A DNA stretch of 15,698 nucleotides from Verrucomicrobiales bacterium. GTDB lineage: Bacteria > Verrucomicrobiota > Verrucomicrobiia > Verrucomicrobiales > V1-33. The translations under genes and the position numbers were made by a program. Below are positions 8,149 to 15,698 of the stretch, piece by piece. The stretch is taken from assembly GCA_023253495.1 (NCBI GenBank), contig JALRGF010000628.1, forward strand, positions 1 through 15,698. Reading direction: 5' to 3'. Within the stretch, counting starts at the first letter, position 1, and each line of letters opens with the position of its first letter. The notes below the pieces were generated by a model. That model did no database searches. It was not told the DNA's origin and worked only from the letters and a program-made list of their open reading frames with translations.

Positions 8149-11100
8149 ATGATTCAACCTGGCCAGTTGCTCCTCACGTTTATGTCCCGGGATCGATCGG
8201 CATGGCGGGGAGCCTCGTCTTCCGTGGTGGTGGGATGCAGGAACCGCCGCGGGCTCATGGCGGGTGTGCTGGTGGCGGGCCTGTTTCCGGGAACTGGCGT
8301 GGTGTCCGCGGCGGAAAAACGCATCGAGTTCAACCGCGATATCCGACCGATTCTGTCGGACCGTTGCTTCTATTGTCACGGCACCGATGCCAACCAGCGC
8401 AAGGGGGATCTGCGGCTGGACGCGCGCGACGCCGCGCTGGAGGCGCTGGCCCCGGGCCGCGAGCACGATTCCGAGGTGCTGCGGCGGATTTTTTCCGATG
8501 ATGCCGACGACGTCATGCCCCCGCCGGAAACGAATCTCAGCCTGAGTGCGGAGGAAAAAGAGATGCTGCGGCAGTGGATCGCCCAGGGGGCTGAGTACCA
8601 GGGGCATTGGGCCTTCCAGCCGGTGGTCGCGCCGCCGGTGCCGGCGGGGCCCATGGTTGATGGTCATGAAACCGGCCGTGAGATCGACGCCTTCGTCACG
8701 GCGCGGCTGCAGGAGGATGGGCTGACGCTCCGGCCGGTGGCGGCGCCCGCGCGTCTGCTGCGCCGTCTGAGTTTTGACCTGACCGGCCTGCCGCCGACGC
8801 CGGGCGAGGCGGAGGCTTTTGCATCGGCCATGGCATCGGTTGCGGCCGATCCGGCGCGGCGTCAGGCCGTGGTCGCCGCGGAGGTGGACCGGCTGCTCGC
8901 CTCGCCTCACTTCGGCGAGCGGATGGCGTCCGACTGGCTCGATGTGGCGCGGTATGCCGACACGTTCGGGTACCAATCCGACGTGGCTATGAACGTATGG
9001 CCATGGCGCGACTGGGTGATCGGTGCCTTCAATGAAAACCTGCCGTTTGACCGGTTCATCACGTGGCAGCTGGCCGGGGACCTGCTCCCGAACGCGACGC
9101 GCGACCAGCAGCTGGCCACCACCTTCAACCGCCTGCACCGCCAGACGAACGAGGGCGGCAGTGTGAATGAGGAATTTCGCGTCGAGTATGTCACCGACCG
9201 CGTCGAGACCTACGGGATGGCATTTCTCGGGCTCACCCTGAATTGCGCGAAATGCCACGACCACAAGTATGACCCGGTCACCCAGCGTGATTATTTCTCC
9301 CTCTTCGCCTACTTCCAGAATATCGATGAAAGCGGTCTGTACTCGCATTTCACCGACGCCGTTCCCACGCCGACGCTCAGTCTGGCGACGCCGGAGCAGG
9401 AACAGGCGCGCACCCTGGCCGCGGCACGGGTCGCCCGCGCCGAAGCCGAACTGACCCTCGAACGCAACCGCCGCCGCGACGCCTTCGAAGCGTGGCGCGC
9501 CGCCGCGGTCCCGCCCGGGGAGGGCGTCTGGCCGGAAGAAATCGGGCGGTTTTCATTCGACGCGCTCACCGACGGCACCGTGGCCAATGCCCTCAACGAA
9601 GCCGAGCCGGGACGCGTTTTGGACGATGTGGCGCTGGTGCCCGGGGTGCGCGGCCAGGCGCTGAAACTCAGCGGCGAAAACAACGTGAGTTTCGCTCTGG
9701 GCGGGAAATGGACCCGCGACGACGCCTTCTCGCTCGCGCTGTGGATCAAACCGCCTTCGGTCATGGAGCGGGCGGTCATTTTCCACCGCTCCAAGGCATG
9801 GACTGATGCCGCCAGCAATGGCTATGAATTGCTCATTGAGGACGGCCGCCTGAGCGCCGCGCTCATCCACTTCTGGCCCGGCAACGCGCTGCGTGTGGTC
9901 GCCCGCGAACCGCTGCCGGTCGACGCCTGGACTCACGTCGTCTGGAGTTACGACGGCTCAAGCCGCGCCGCCGGCCTGAAGCTTTATGTCAACGGCCGCG
10001 AGGCCGGGGTCGAGGTGGTGCGCGACGCGCTGACCAAGGACATCAACCGTGGTGGCGAAGACCGGCTGACTCTCGGCCAGCGGTTCCGGGACCGCGGGTT
10101 CAAGGACGGCATGGTGGACGAGCTGCACCTGTTCGCCCGGGCGGTCAGTCCGTACGAGGCGGCCGTGCTGGCCGGCCGTCCGTTGGTTCCTCCCGCCGAT
10201 CCGTCCGCCGAGGCCGCCGGCCTCTTCGATCATTTCCTGCTCGCGGTCGACGCCCCCCACCGCGAAAAGCTTTCCGTCCTGCGCACGCTGCGTCAGGCGC
10301 GCAGCGCCGCCGGCGACGCCCTGCCGGAAATCATGACGATGCGCGAGATGGCCGAACCGAAGCCGGCCTTCGTGCTGGCGCGCGGCGCCTACGACGCGCC
10401 CACCACCCCGGTCTCGGCGCGGCCTCCGGAGTTTCTGGCGGGCATCGAGGCCGACGCTCCCGCCAACCGCCTCGGCCTCGCCCGATGGACTGTCTCGCGG
10501 CAGAACCCGCTGACATCCCGCGTTCTCGTCAACCGCCTCTGGCAGTCGTTTTTCGGAGAGGGACTGGTACGCACCCCGGAGGATTTCGGGCTGCAGGGGG
10601 CGCTGCCAACCCACCCGGAACTGCTCGATTTCCTCGCCCACCGGTTCATGGAATCAGGCTGGGACTTCAAGGCGCTGGTCCGTTTCATCGTCCTGTCACG
10701 CACCTATCAGCAGGACTCGGATCCGCCGCCGGACCTCCGCGCCCTCGACCCAGACAACCGCCTGCTCGCCCGCGGCCCGGCGTTCCGGCTCAGCGCCGAA
10801 CAGCTCCGCGATCAGGCGCTGGTCGCCGCCGGTCAGCTCAATCCGGCCATCGGCGGCCCGAGTGTCGACCCCGATCAGGCCGGCCGGCGGTCGCTCTACA
10901 CGTTCTGGAAACGCACCATGCCCGACGTGCGCATGGACCTCTTCGACATGGCCAAACGCGAAGTCTGCAGCGCGCGCCGCCCGCTCACCCACACCCCGCT
11001 CCAGGCACTCACCCTGCTCAACGAACCCGGCTTCGTCGCCTGGAGCCGCCGCGTCGCCGAAGCCGCGGCCGCCGAACACCCGGACGACGAGGCCGCCGCC

Positions 11101-11286
11101 ATCACCGCGATTTTCCGGCGTCTGACCAGTCAGGCACCGACCGACCGCCAGCTCGCCATCCTCCGCCAGCTCCGCACGGAACAGGCCGCCCTTTCCGGCC
11201 AGGACGGCACCGCCGCCTCCCTCGCCGGTCTGCAGGCGGTGGCGCAGGCGGTCATGAACTTCGACGCCAGCGTCATGAAACGTTGA
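8149..11286 (+). CDS. PSD1/DUF1549-LamG-DUF1553 secreted cytochrome-like protein
   Basis: This 1,045-residue exported protein has the multi-domain layout common in Planctomycetota and Verrucomicrobiota. An extended basic n-region (RNRR, 31-34) leads into a hydrophobic core (37-53) ending 'VVSA|AEK', a probable Sec signal; the arginines lie before M37, which supports the longer start. Residues 58-150 form the cytochrome-C-like domain, with heme-type motif CFYCH (73-77). DUF1549 spans about 176-390 and holds a second CxxCH in 'NCAKCHDHKYDP' (365-376). A LamG/concanavalin-like domain occupies about 505-670 ('FSLALWIKPP', 'LKLYVNGREAG', 'MVDELHLFARAVS'). DUF1553 covers about 760-1010 ('RLGLARWTVSRQNPLTSRVL', 'NRLWQSFFGEGLV', 'RRPLTHTPLQALTLLNEP'). 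The DUF1501 gene follows after 27 bases, in the usual pairing. Covalent heme binding is likely but unproven; the biological role is unknown. Confidence 0.93.
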   Translation: MIQPGQLLLTFMSRDRSAWRGASSSVVVGCRNRRGLMAGVLVAGLFPGTGVVSAAEKRIEFNRDIRPILSDRCFYCHGTDANQRKGDLRLDARDAALEALAPGREHDSEVLRRIFSDDADDVMPPPETNLSLSAEEKEMLRQWIAQGAEYQGHWAFQPVVAPPVPAGPMVDGHETGREIDAFVTARLQEDGLTLRPVAAPARLLRRLSFDLTGLPPTPGEAEAFASAMASVAADPARRQAVVAAEVDRLLASPHFGERMASDWLDVARYADTFGYQSDVAMNVWPWRDWVIGAFNENLPFDRFITWQLAGDLLPNATRDQQLATTFNRLHRQTNEGGSVNEEFRVEYVTDRVETYGMAFLGLTLNCAKCHDHKYDPVTQRDYFSLFAYFQNIDESGLYSHFTDAVPTPTLSLATPEQEQARTLAAARVARAEAELTLERNRRRDAFEAWRAAAVPPGEGVWPEEIGRFSFDALTDGTVANALNEAEPGRVLDDVALVPGVRGQALKLSGENNVSFALGGKWTRDDAFSLALWIKPPSVMERAVIFHRSKAWTDAASNGYELLIEDGRLSAALIHFWPGNALRVVAREPLPVDAWTHVVWSYDGSSRAAGLKLYVNGREAGVEVVRDALTKDINRGGEDRLTLGQRFRDRGFKDGMVDELHLFARAVSPYEAAVLAGRPLVPPADPSAEAAGLFDHFLLAVDAPHREKLSVLRTLRQARSAAGDALPEIMTMREMAEPKPAFVLARGAYDAPTTPVSARPPEFLAGIEADAPANRLGLARWTVSRQNPLTSRVLVNRLWQSFFGEGLVRTPEDFGLQGALPTHPELLDFLAHRFMESGWDFKALVRFIVLSRTYQQDSDPPPDLRALDPDNRLLARGPAFRLSAEQLRDQALVAAGQLNPAIGGPSVDPDQAGRRSLYTFWKRTMPDVRMDLFDMAKREVCSARRPLTHTPLQALTLLNEPGFVAWSRRVAEAAAAEHPDDEAAAITAIFRRLTSQAPTDRQLAILRQLRTEQAALSGQDGTAASLAGLQAVAQAVMNFDASVMKR

Positions 11287-11313
11287 TCCCCAGTCCCCCG
11301 CACGGTACCCACC

Positions 11314-12777
11314 ATGACCCCGATTCCGCCATTCCCCGCTCCGGCCGCCCACCTCACCCGCCGGCACTTCTTTTCGCGGACCAGCCTGACGCTCGGCGGC
11401 GCCGCGCTCGCCCACCTGCTCGGGCGCGACGCCGCCCTCGGCCTCGAGTCCCCGGCGGTCGCCGGCCGCGGGCTGCTCGGCCAGCCGCATTTCGCCCCGA
11501 AGGCGACCCGCGCCATCTACCTCTTCATGAGTGGCGGGCCGTCGCAGATGGATCTCTTTGATTACAAACCGCGTCTCAATACCGACAACGGACGGGACCT
11601 GCCGGACTCGGTGCGCCAGGGGCAGCGGCTCACCGGCATGTCCGCCAACCAGGCGACGCTGCCGCTCGCCGGCTCCGCCTTCAAATTCGCCCGCCACGGC
11701 CAGGCCGGCCACTGGATCAGCGAGCTGCTGCCGCACACCGCCTCGGTCGCCGACGAACTCTGTTTCATCAAATCACTCCACACCGAGGCCATCAACCACG
11801 ACCCGGCCATCACGTTTTTCATGACCGGAGCGCAGATCGCCGGCCGTCCGTCGCTCGGCTCATGGCTCAGCTACGGCCTCGGCAGCGAAGGCGACAACCT
11901 GCCGGCGTTCTGCGTGCTGGTCACCAAGGGCAAGGGCGGCCAGCCGCTCTACGCCCGCCTCTGGGGCAGCGGCTTCCTGCCGGCCGCCCACTCCGGCGTG
12001 AAATTCCTCCCGCAGGCGGACGCCGTGCCATTTCTCAAAAACCCGGAAGGCGTCAGCGGCCCGGCGCGCCGCCAGCTCCTCGACCGCCTCGCCGAACTGC
12101 ACCAGTCGGAATACGAACGCACCCTCGACCCGTTCCTCAACGACCGCATCGCCCAGTACGAAATGGCCTTCCGCATGCAGAGCAGCGTGCCCGAGGCCAC
12201 CGACATCTCCGGCGAACCGGAATCGATTCTCGACATGTACGGACCGGACGTCCGCACCCCGGGCACCTTCGCCGCCAATTGCCTCCAGGCGCGCCGCCTG
12301 ATCGAACGGGGCGTGCGCTTCGTCCAGCTCTTCCACCAGGACTGGGACCACCACGGCGGCCTGCCCGGGGCCATCCGTTCGGAATGCCAGCAGACCGACC
12401 AGCCGGCCGCCGCCCTCATCAAGGACCTGCGCCTGCGCGGCCTGCTCGACGAAACCCTGGTTCTCTGGGGAGGTGAGTTCGGGCGCACCGCTTACAGCCA
12501 GGGGAAACTCACCGCAGGTGACTACGGCCGAGACCATCACCCGCGCTGCTTCACCGCCTGGGCCGCCGGCGGCGGCATCAGACCAGGCGTCTGCCACGGC
12601 GAAACCGACGAATTCAGCTACAACATCTCCCGCGATCCGGTCCACGTCCACGACTGGCACGCCACCATCCTCCACCTGCTCGGCATCGACCACGAACGTC
12701 TCACGTTCAAATACCAGGGCCGCCGGTTCCGCCTCACCGACGTGCACGGAAAAATCGTCACGCCGGTGCTGGCCTAG
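11314..12777 (+). CDS. DUF1501 protein with Tat signal
   Basis: This 487-residue protein belongs to the DUF1501 family, which is related to the sulfatase/alkaline-phosphatase fold. A twin-arginine signal is visible: 'LTRRHFFSRTSL' (14-25) followed by a hydrophobic stretch to about 37, so it is probably exported folded by Tat. Family motifs are 'RAIYLFMSGGPSQMDLFDYK' (66-85), 'HDPAITFFMTG' (164-174), 'LWGGEFGRT' (384-392), 'GRDHHPRCFTAW' (405-416) and a C-terminal 'VHDWHATILHLLGIDHERL'. The His/Asp residues in the last three resemble the metal-binding side chains of the superfamily, but activity has not been established for this family as far as I know. It starts 27 bases after the PSD1 stop with no clear Shine-Dalgarno, so the two are probably one operon. 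No truncation or frameshift is seen. Confidence 0.93.
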   Translation: MTPIPPFPAPAAHLTRRHFFSRTSLTLGGAALAHLLGRDAALGLESPAVAGRGLLGQPHFAPKATRAIYLFMSGGPSQMDLFDYKPRLNTDNGRDLPDSVRQGQRLTGMSANQATLPLAGSAFKFARHGQAGHWISELLPHTASVADELCFIKSLHTEAINHDPAITFFMTGAQIAGRPSLGSWLSYGLGSEGDNLPAFCVLVTKGKGGQPLYARLWGSGFLPAAHSGVKFLPQADAVPFLKNPEGVSGPARRQLLDRLAELHQSEYERTLDPFLNDRIAQYEMAFRMQSSVPEATDISGEPESILDMYGPDVRTPGTFAANCLQARRLIERGVRFVQLFHQDWDHHGGLPGAIRSECQQTDQPAAALIKDLRLRGLLDETLVLWGGEFGRTAYSQGKLTAGDYGRDHHPRCFTAWAAGGGIRPGVCHGETDEFSYNISRDPVHVHDWHATILHLLGIDHERLTFKYQGRRFRLTDVHGKIVTPVLA

Positions 12778-12793
12778 GGGGGCCGCGCCAGGG

Positions 12794-12880
12794 GGCTCCG
12801 TGGAGCCATCCTGTGCCGAGGCGGAAAACGCACGCCGGCCGCGGTCCTCACCAGTACCCCTCTCAGCCCGAGGGACTGAG
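12794..12880. terminator. Hairpins in second convergent gap
   Basis: The 184-base gap between the DUF1501 gene and the convergent SUMF1-fold gene contains no plausible gene. It has a palindrome at 12794-12807 (GGCTCC, GT, GGAGCC) and a second hairpin at 12862-12880 (CTCAG...CTGAG, with two further G-C pairs after one mismatch). Neither is followed by a T-run, so a termination role rests on position only. Confidence 0.25.
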
Positions 12881-12961
12881 GCCAGGCCGCCGGCAGAGGG
12901 AAAGGTTTGATGAACACTTCTCTTGGGGCGATGGCCAATCAGCGACCATGCGCCCTTCAGT

Positions 12962-15349
12962 TCAAGGTCCGACGACAACCTGGACCCGGTAAAAGGCCCG
13001 CCCGGCCAAGGGAACGCTGAACTGCCGCCGCACATATCCATCGGCCGGCGCGGGCGACTGCGGCCCGTTGACGACGGACACCGACGCCGTGCTCCACGGT
13101 GACGCGCTGGCGAGATCCTCCTTGGTCTGCACCACATACGTCACCCCGGTGCCGCGCATCAGACAGCTCACGACAAGATTCGAACCGTCCGAACTCGCGG
13201 ACACCGGCGCCGCGCTGATCACCTTCGGGTCTGTGCCGAAAGCAAATTCCAGATCATTGATGAAACCGTCCCCGTCCGGATCACTCGTGCCAAGGGCGCT
13301 GCTCCCGACCAGCCCGTGGCTCTCAGCCCACATCGAGTAAGTCTGGTCCGGCGCGGCCAGAACAAATCCCGCATCGTTTGCCTCCCGCGCCGTGGAGACA
13401 TTCGCGAAGGTGGGGGCCTGAAGTGGCGGATCCCCGCTGGCCCAGAATCCGCCGCGCAAACCCCTTGAACTGCTGGCCACACCATCGAGATCGTTCAGAT
13501 GATACACATTGCCGTTCTGGCCGAGCGTGCCGTAATAGCTGCTGCTGCCGGAAAATGCGTCAACCTCCGTGAGATAATTCTGGCCGGCGGAGAACGTGGT
13601 GCTCTGGGTCACCGTATATTTTCCATTCGATCCCAGATAATTGGCCTGGTTCAAACCGCCCCCGATCCCGTTCACGGGTCGAACATCGCTCTGCGTCGCG
13701 TAGAGGTAATAGCCGCCGGCACCGCCGTTCAGTGAGGGGCTGTAATACGCCGCCTTGTACCATTCGTTCTCAAGCGGAATGTAATAGGATGGTGGCAGCC
13801 CCGTATTCGGATTGTTCGCGTTTTTCACCGGCGCGATGCCGCTCACCGCCCCCTTCAAGGGGTACGCACCATCCTCCGTCGTGACCGCACTCTGACTGCC
13901 CCGGGGCTGGCCGTTGGACATCCAGTTCGCAAAACGCGCTGCATCGAACCAGCTCACATAGGTGATCGGGCGATCCGGCCCGCTGGCTGCCCCGGCCGGA
14001 GTGACTCCGGCAGGATCAATCACGCTGTAAACGTAGTTGCCCGATGATCCGGAACGGGCGATCCCCGCCACTGCGAGGTCGGTCGCCATCCGCCCGTTGT
14101 AGAGCTGATGGGGGTCCGTCGCCGCCACCGCGTTGAGGAATTCACAATACTGACCGATTGTCACCGGTTCGCGTGCGATGCGGAACGGATAAGCCACCCC
14201 TCCGTAGCCCGTGACGTCGGGAACATTGCCGGGCTGACCGACGCCCACCATGGAAATCACCAGAGAGGCCGGCGGCTGGACGACCGGGGCCGCCAGACGG
14301 AAGCCCGCATTCGTGCTCGTGGATCCCGTGGCGCTTCCCAGGCGGTAGACCGACTCCAGATAGTCCGCGAAAGACGTCCAGGCTCCGCCACGAAGAATAC
14401 GGTAGGTCACCGGACTTCCCGGAAGATCCGTCCATTCCCACACGTTGCCATTCTGGTCGAAAGTTCCATAGTGGCTCGCACTGGAAGTGAAGGCTCCGAC
14501 GTCCGTCAGGTAGTTCTGCGAGGGCGAGAACACGGGGGATTGGGTGACCGAAAAAAAGCCCGTTGCGGCAACGATGTAGTTCGCCTGATTGGCGCCGCTG
14601 CCGAGGACGTTGCCGGGAAAAACATCACTCTGAGTCGCATAGCGATGATAGCCGCCGGCGCCGGCCTGCAGGTCCGGGCTGTAAAAGGCCGCCTTGTACC
14701 ATTCGTTCTCCAGAGGAATGAAGTACACCGGCGCCTCGCCGGTGTTCGGATTGATGGCGTTTCTCGTCGAAGCCGGACCGCTGGTGGCACCGTTGAGCGT
14801 GTAGGCCCCGTCTTCCGTCGTCGCGCGGTTCTGCGTTCCGGTCGGCTGCCCATTGGCCATCCAATTGGCATAGCGCGCCGCATCGAACCATGTCACAAGG
14901 GCAATCGGGCGGTTCGGTCCGCTCGCCGCCCCGGGCGGCGTGGACCCGCCGGGACCGATCACCACATACGTGTAGGCCCCCTGCTCCCCGTTGCGCTGAA
15001 TCCCCGCGCAGGACGCCGTGCTCCGCATCCCCGGATCATAGAGCCCATACAAATCCTCCGCCGCCACCGCATTTAAAAATGCGGTGTACTGGCCGATCGT
15101 CGTCTCATGCTTCGCGATGAAATATTCGTATGACACATTCCCGTAGCCGGTCGTGTCCGCCGCATTGCCGGGATTCCCCACCCGCACCATCTCAACCACG
15201 ACAGGTTCGGCGCGCGCTCCCGCGAGTCCCGCCGCCAGGAAAGCGGGTACAGGCAGCGCCATGACCAGGTGCCGGAAGGTTGAGTGCTTGGCGTTTCCGG
15301 CAGGAATCGCCTTCAGAGGTCGGGGGCTGGACGGGGATGCGTGGATCAT
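12962..15349 (-). CDS. Secreted protein with tandem SUMF1/FGE-like domains
   Basis: This 795-residue exported protein contains two full SUMF1 (formylglycine-generating-enzyme fold) domains. A long basic n-region and hydrophobic core (28-44) end 'GARA|EP' at 47. Copy 1 spans about 53-353 and copy 2 about 366-665; 'PLENEWYKAA' recurs exactly 313 residues apart (212-221, 525-534). Copy 1 keeps the classic 'GNVWEWTD' (301-308) and 'RGGAW' (320-324). Copy 2 has 'GNVYHLND' (613-620) and 'RGGFW' (632-636). The only cysteines after the signal are C114, C402 and C729, none at the copper-binding pair of true FGE, so sulfatase activation is unlikely. Next come a calcium-loop motif, D690-x-D692-G-D694-G (688-708 overall), and a small beta domain (about 715-795) ending 'FYRVQV', typical of verrucomicrobial secreted proteins. 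Function unknown; likely ligand binding or structural. Confidence 0.9.
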   Translation of the reverse strand: MIHASPSSPRPLKAIPAGNAKHSTFRHLVMALPVPAFLAAGLAGARAEPVVVEMVRVGNPGNAADTTGYGNVSYEYFIAKHETTIGQYTAFLNAVAAEDLYGLYDPGMRSTASCAGIQRNGEQGAYTYVVIGPGGSTPPGAASGPNRPIALVTWFDAARYANWMANGQPTGTQNRATTEDGAYTLNGATSGPASTRNAINPNTGEAPVYFIPLENEWYKAAFYSPDLQAGAGGYHRYATQSDVFPGNVLGSGANQANYIVAATGFFSVTQSPVFSPSQNYLTDVGAFTSSASHYGTFDQNGNVWEWTDLPGSPVTYRILRGGAWTSFADYLESVYRLGSATGSTSTNAGFRLAAPVVQPPASLVISMVGVGQPGNVPDVTGYGGVAYPFRIAREPVTIGQYCEFLNAVAATDPHQLYNGRMATDLAVAGIARSGSSGNYVYSVIDPAGVTPAGAASGPDRPITYVSWFDAARFANWMSNGQPRGSQSAVTTEDGAYPLKGAVSGIAPVKNANNPNTGLPPSYYIPLENEWYKAAYYSPSLNGGAGGYYLYATQSDVRPVNGIGGGLNQANYLGSNGKYTVTQSTTFSAGQNYLTEVDAFSGSSSYYGTLGQNGNVYHLNDLDGVASSSRGLRGGFWASGDPPLQAPTFANVSTAREANDAGFVLAAPDQTYSMWAESHGLVGSSALGTSDPDGDGFINDLEFAFGTDPKVISAAPVSASSDGSNLVVSCLMRGTGVTYVVQTKEDLASASPWSTASVSVVNGPQSPAPADGYVRRQFSVPLAGRAFYRVQVVVGP
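13355..14254 (-). repeat. SUMF1-domain copy 2 (C-terminal)
   Basis: This codes for residues 366-665 of the tandem SUMF1 protein. It aligns over its whole length with copy 1 at an offset of 313 residues, falling to 312 after a one-residue deletion between about 534 and 613. A 23-base identical stretch, 13749-13771, matches 14688-14710 exactly 939 bases away. The signature tryptophans of copy 1 (W304, W306) are Y616 and L618 here. Confidence 0.85.
14291..15193 (-). repeat. SUMF1-domain copy 1 (N-terminal)
   Basis: This codes for residues 53-353 of the tandem SUMF1 protein and is the more canonical copy, keeping GNVWEWTD and RGGAW. Both copies begin with 'MV.VG.PGN..D.TGYG.V' and end '.NAGF.LAAP', so the unit is one duplicated domain rather than two unrelated ones. 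Confidence 0.85.
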
Positions 15350-15698
15350 GTGAGGCGGGGTATGCCGGGGTCCCGGGGGCGGAGGGGCGAGCCTCCGGGG
15401 AGCCGGAGCCGGAAAAAGGGATTATTGGCGTTGGCGAGCGGCGGAACGGAGAAAAGCAGGCCGGAAAAGCGGAACTACCCGTGAAGCGACCATAGGGATC
15501 CGCTCCGCAGGTGCCAATTCATTTCCGGCCGCCGATGAGCCCCTCGCCGAGACCGTGAAGGTGGCAAACGAAGGCAACGCATTCGGGACGGTCCGGGCTG
15601 GCCCCACCTCGGCCGTCGTGTGGCGGCGGGGTGGGAGCGGGCATGCGAGGTGGGATGCGACCTCCATAAGCGTTAACCTAAGAATGTTTCAAGATTTC
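15350..15698. other. Upstream region of the SUMF1-fold gene
   Basis: These 349 bases precede the leftward SUMF1-fold gene and should hold its promoter and leader. There is a 6-bp hairpin with arms CGGAGG/CCTCCG at 15380-15397, 31 bases upstream of the ATG on the coding strand. The outermost part, 15665-15698, is clearly AT-richer than the rest. On the minus strand it reads TTGAAA followed 17 bases later by TTATGG, a poor -10 box, so I do not call a promoter. No Shine-Dalgarno is seen before 15349. An 81-codon leftward frame (15667-15422) has no recognisable features and I do not count it as a gene. Confidence 0.4.

Noticed and set aside
8107..9348. Leftward open frame of 413 codons opposite the PSD1 gene
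   Set aside because: It is a shadow of the cytochrome-like/DUF1549 coding region; no domain is recognisable.
12962..15349. Annotation as a sulfatase-activating enzyme
   Set aside because: The catalytic cysteines are missing and no sulfatase gene is in the window. DUF1501 is only a distant fold relative.
15422..15667. 81-codon leftward frame upstream of the SUMF1-fold gene
   Set aside because: It has an ATG and a weak AGG nine bases upstream, but its composition is featureless, it overlaps the probable promoter and leader, and no family is recognisable.
15684..15698. ATG at the right edge that could open a rightward gene
   Set aside because: Only five codons are visible and there is no Shine-Dalgarno, so nothing can be supported.
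1..15698. CRISPR arrays, tRNA/rRNA genes, insertion sequences, attachment sites
   Set aside because: I found no spaced direct-repeat array, no transposase or integrase motif, and no recognisable RNA gene in the short intergenic gaps.

Overview
The window is GC-rich bacterial DNA, fully coding except for short intergenic gaps, and most likely comes from a member of the Verrucomicrobiota (or the related Planctomycetota). This rests on three things. First, there is an adjacent pair of PSD1-type (cytochrome-C-like/DUF1549/DUF1553) and DUF1501 genes, a pairing typical of these phyla. Second, there is a secreted SUMF1-fold protein ending in an Asp-rich 'DPDGDG..ND.EFAFGTDP' loop and a small beta domain that closes with 'FYRVQV', an ending common in verrucomicrobial exported proteins. 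Third, most products carry export signals. No taxon marker is present, so this is an inference.

Layout, left to right. (1) 1-4563 (+): the C-terminal 1,520 residues of a giant protein whose 5' end lies outside the window. Its last ~500 residues follow the segment order and several residue patterns of the C-terminal half of TcA, the pore/translocation subunit of Tc (insecticidal toxin complex) toxins. (2) 4564-4673: a convergent intergenic gap with three perfect short hairpins. (3) 8008-4674 (-): an AraC-family regulator, an ABC ATPase and a ~12-TM ABC permease, with the last two overlapping by 10 bp. (4) 8009-8148: a divergent intergenic region. (5) 8149-12777 (+): a two-gene unit made of a PSD1/DUF1549/LamG/DUF1553 protein with two CxxCH motifs and a Tat-exported DUF1501 protein. 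(6) 12778-12961: a second convergent gap with hairpins. (7) 15349-12962 (-): a secreted protein with two tandem SUMF1/FGE-like domains that lack the catalytic cysteines. (8) 15350-15698: non-coding upstream sequence.

How they fit together. The ATPase and permease form one ABC exporter, probably co-transcribed with the AraC gene. The PSD1 and DUF1501 products are both exported, one apparently by Sec (needed if heme is attached outside) and one by Tat, and probably act together in the periplasm in a process that remains unknown. The AraC regulator is divergent from that pair and could control it as well as the exporter. The giant protein and the SUMF1 protein are separate units pointing into the cluster from either side; nothing in the sequence ties them to it functionally. 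The most interesting object is the giant TcA-like protein, for which no TcB/TcC partner is present in the window.
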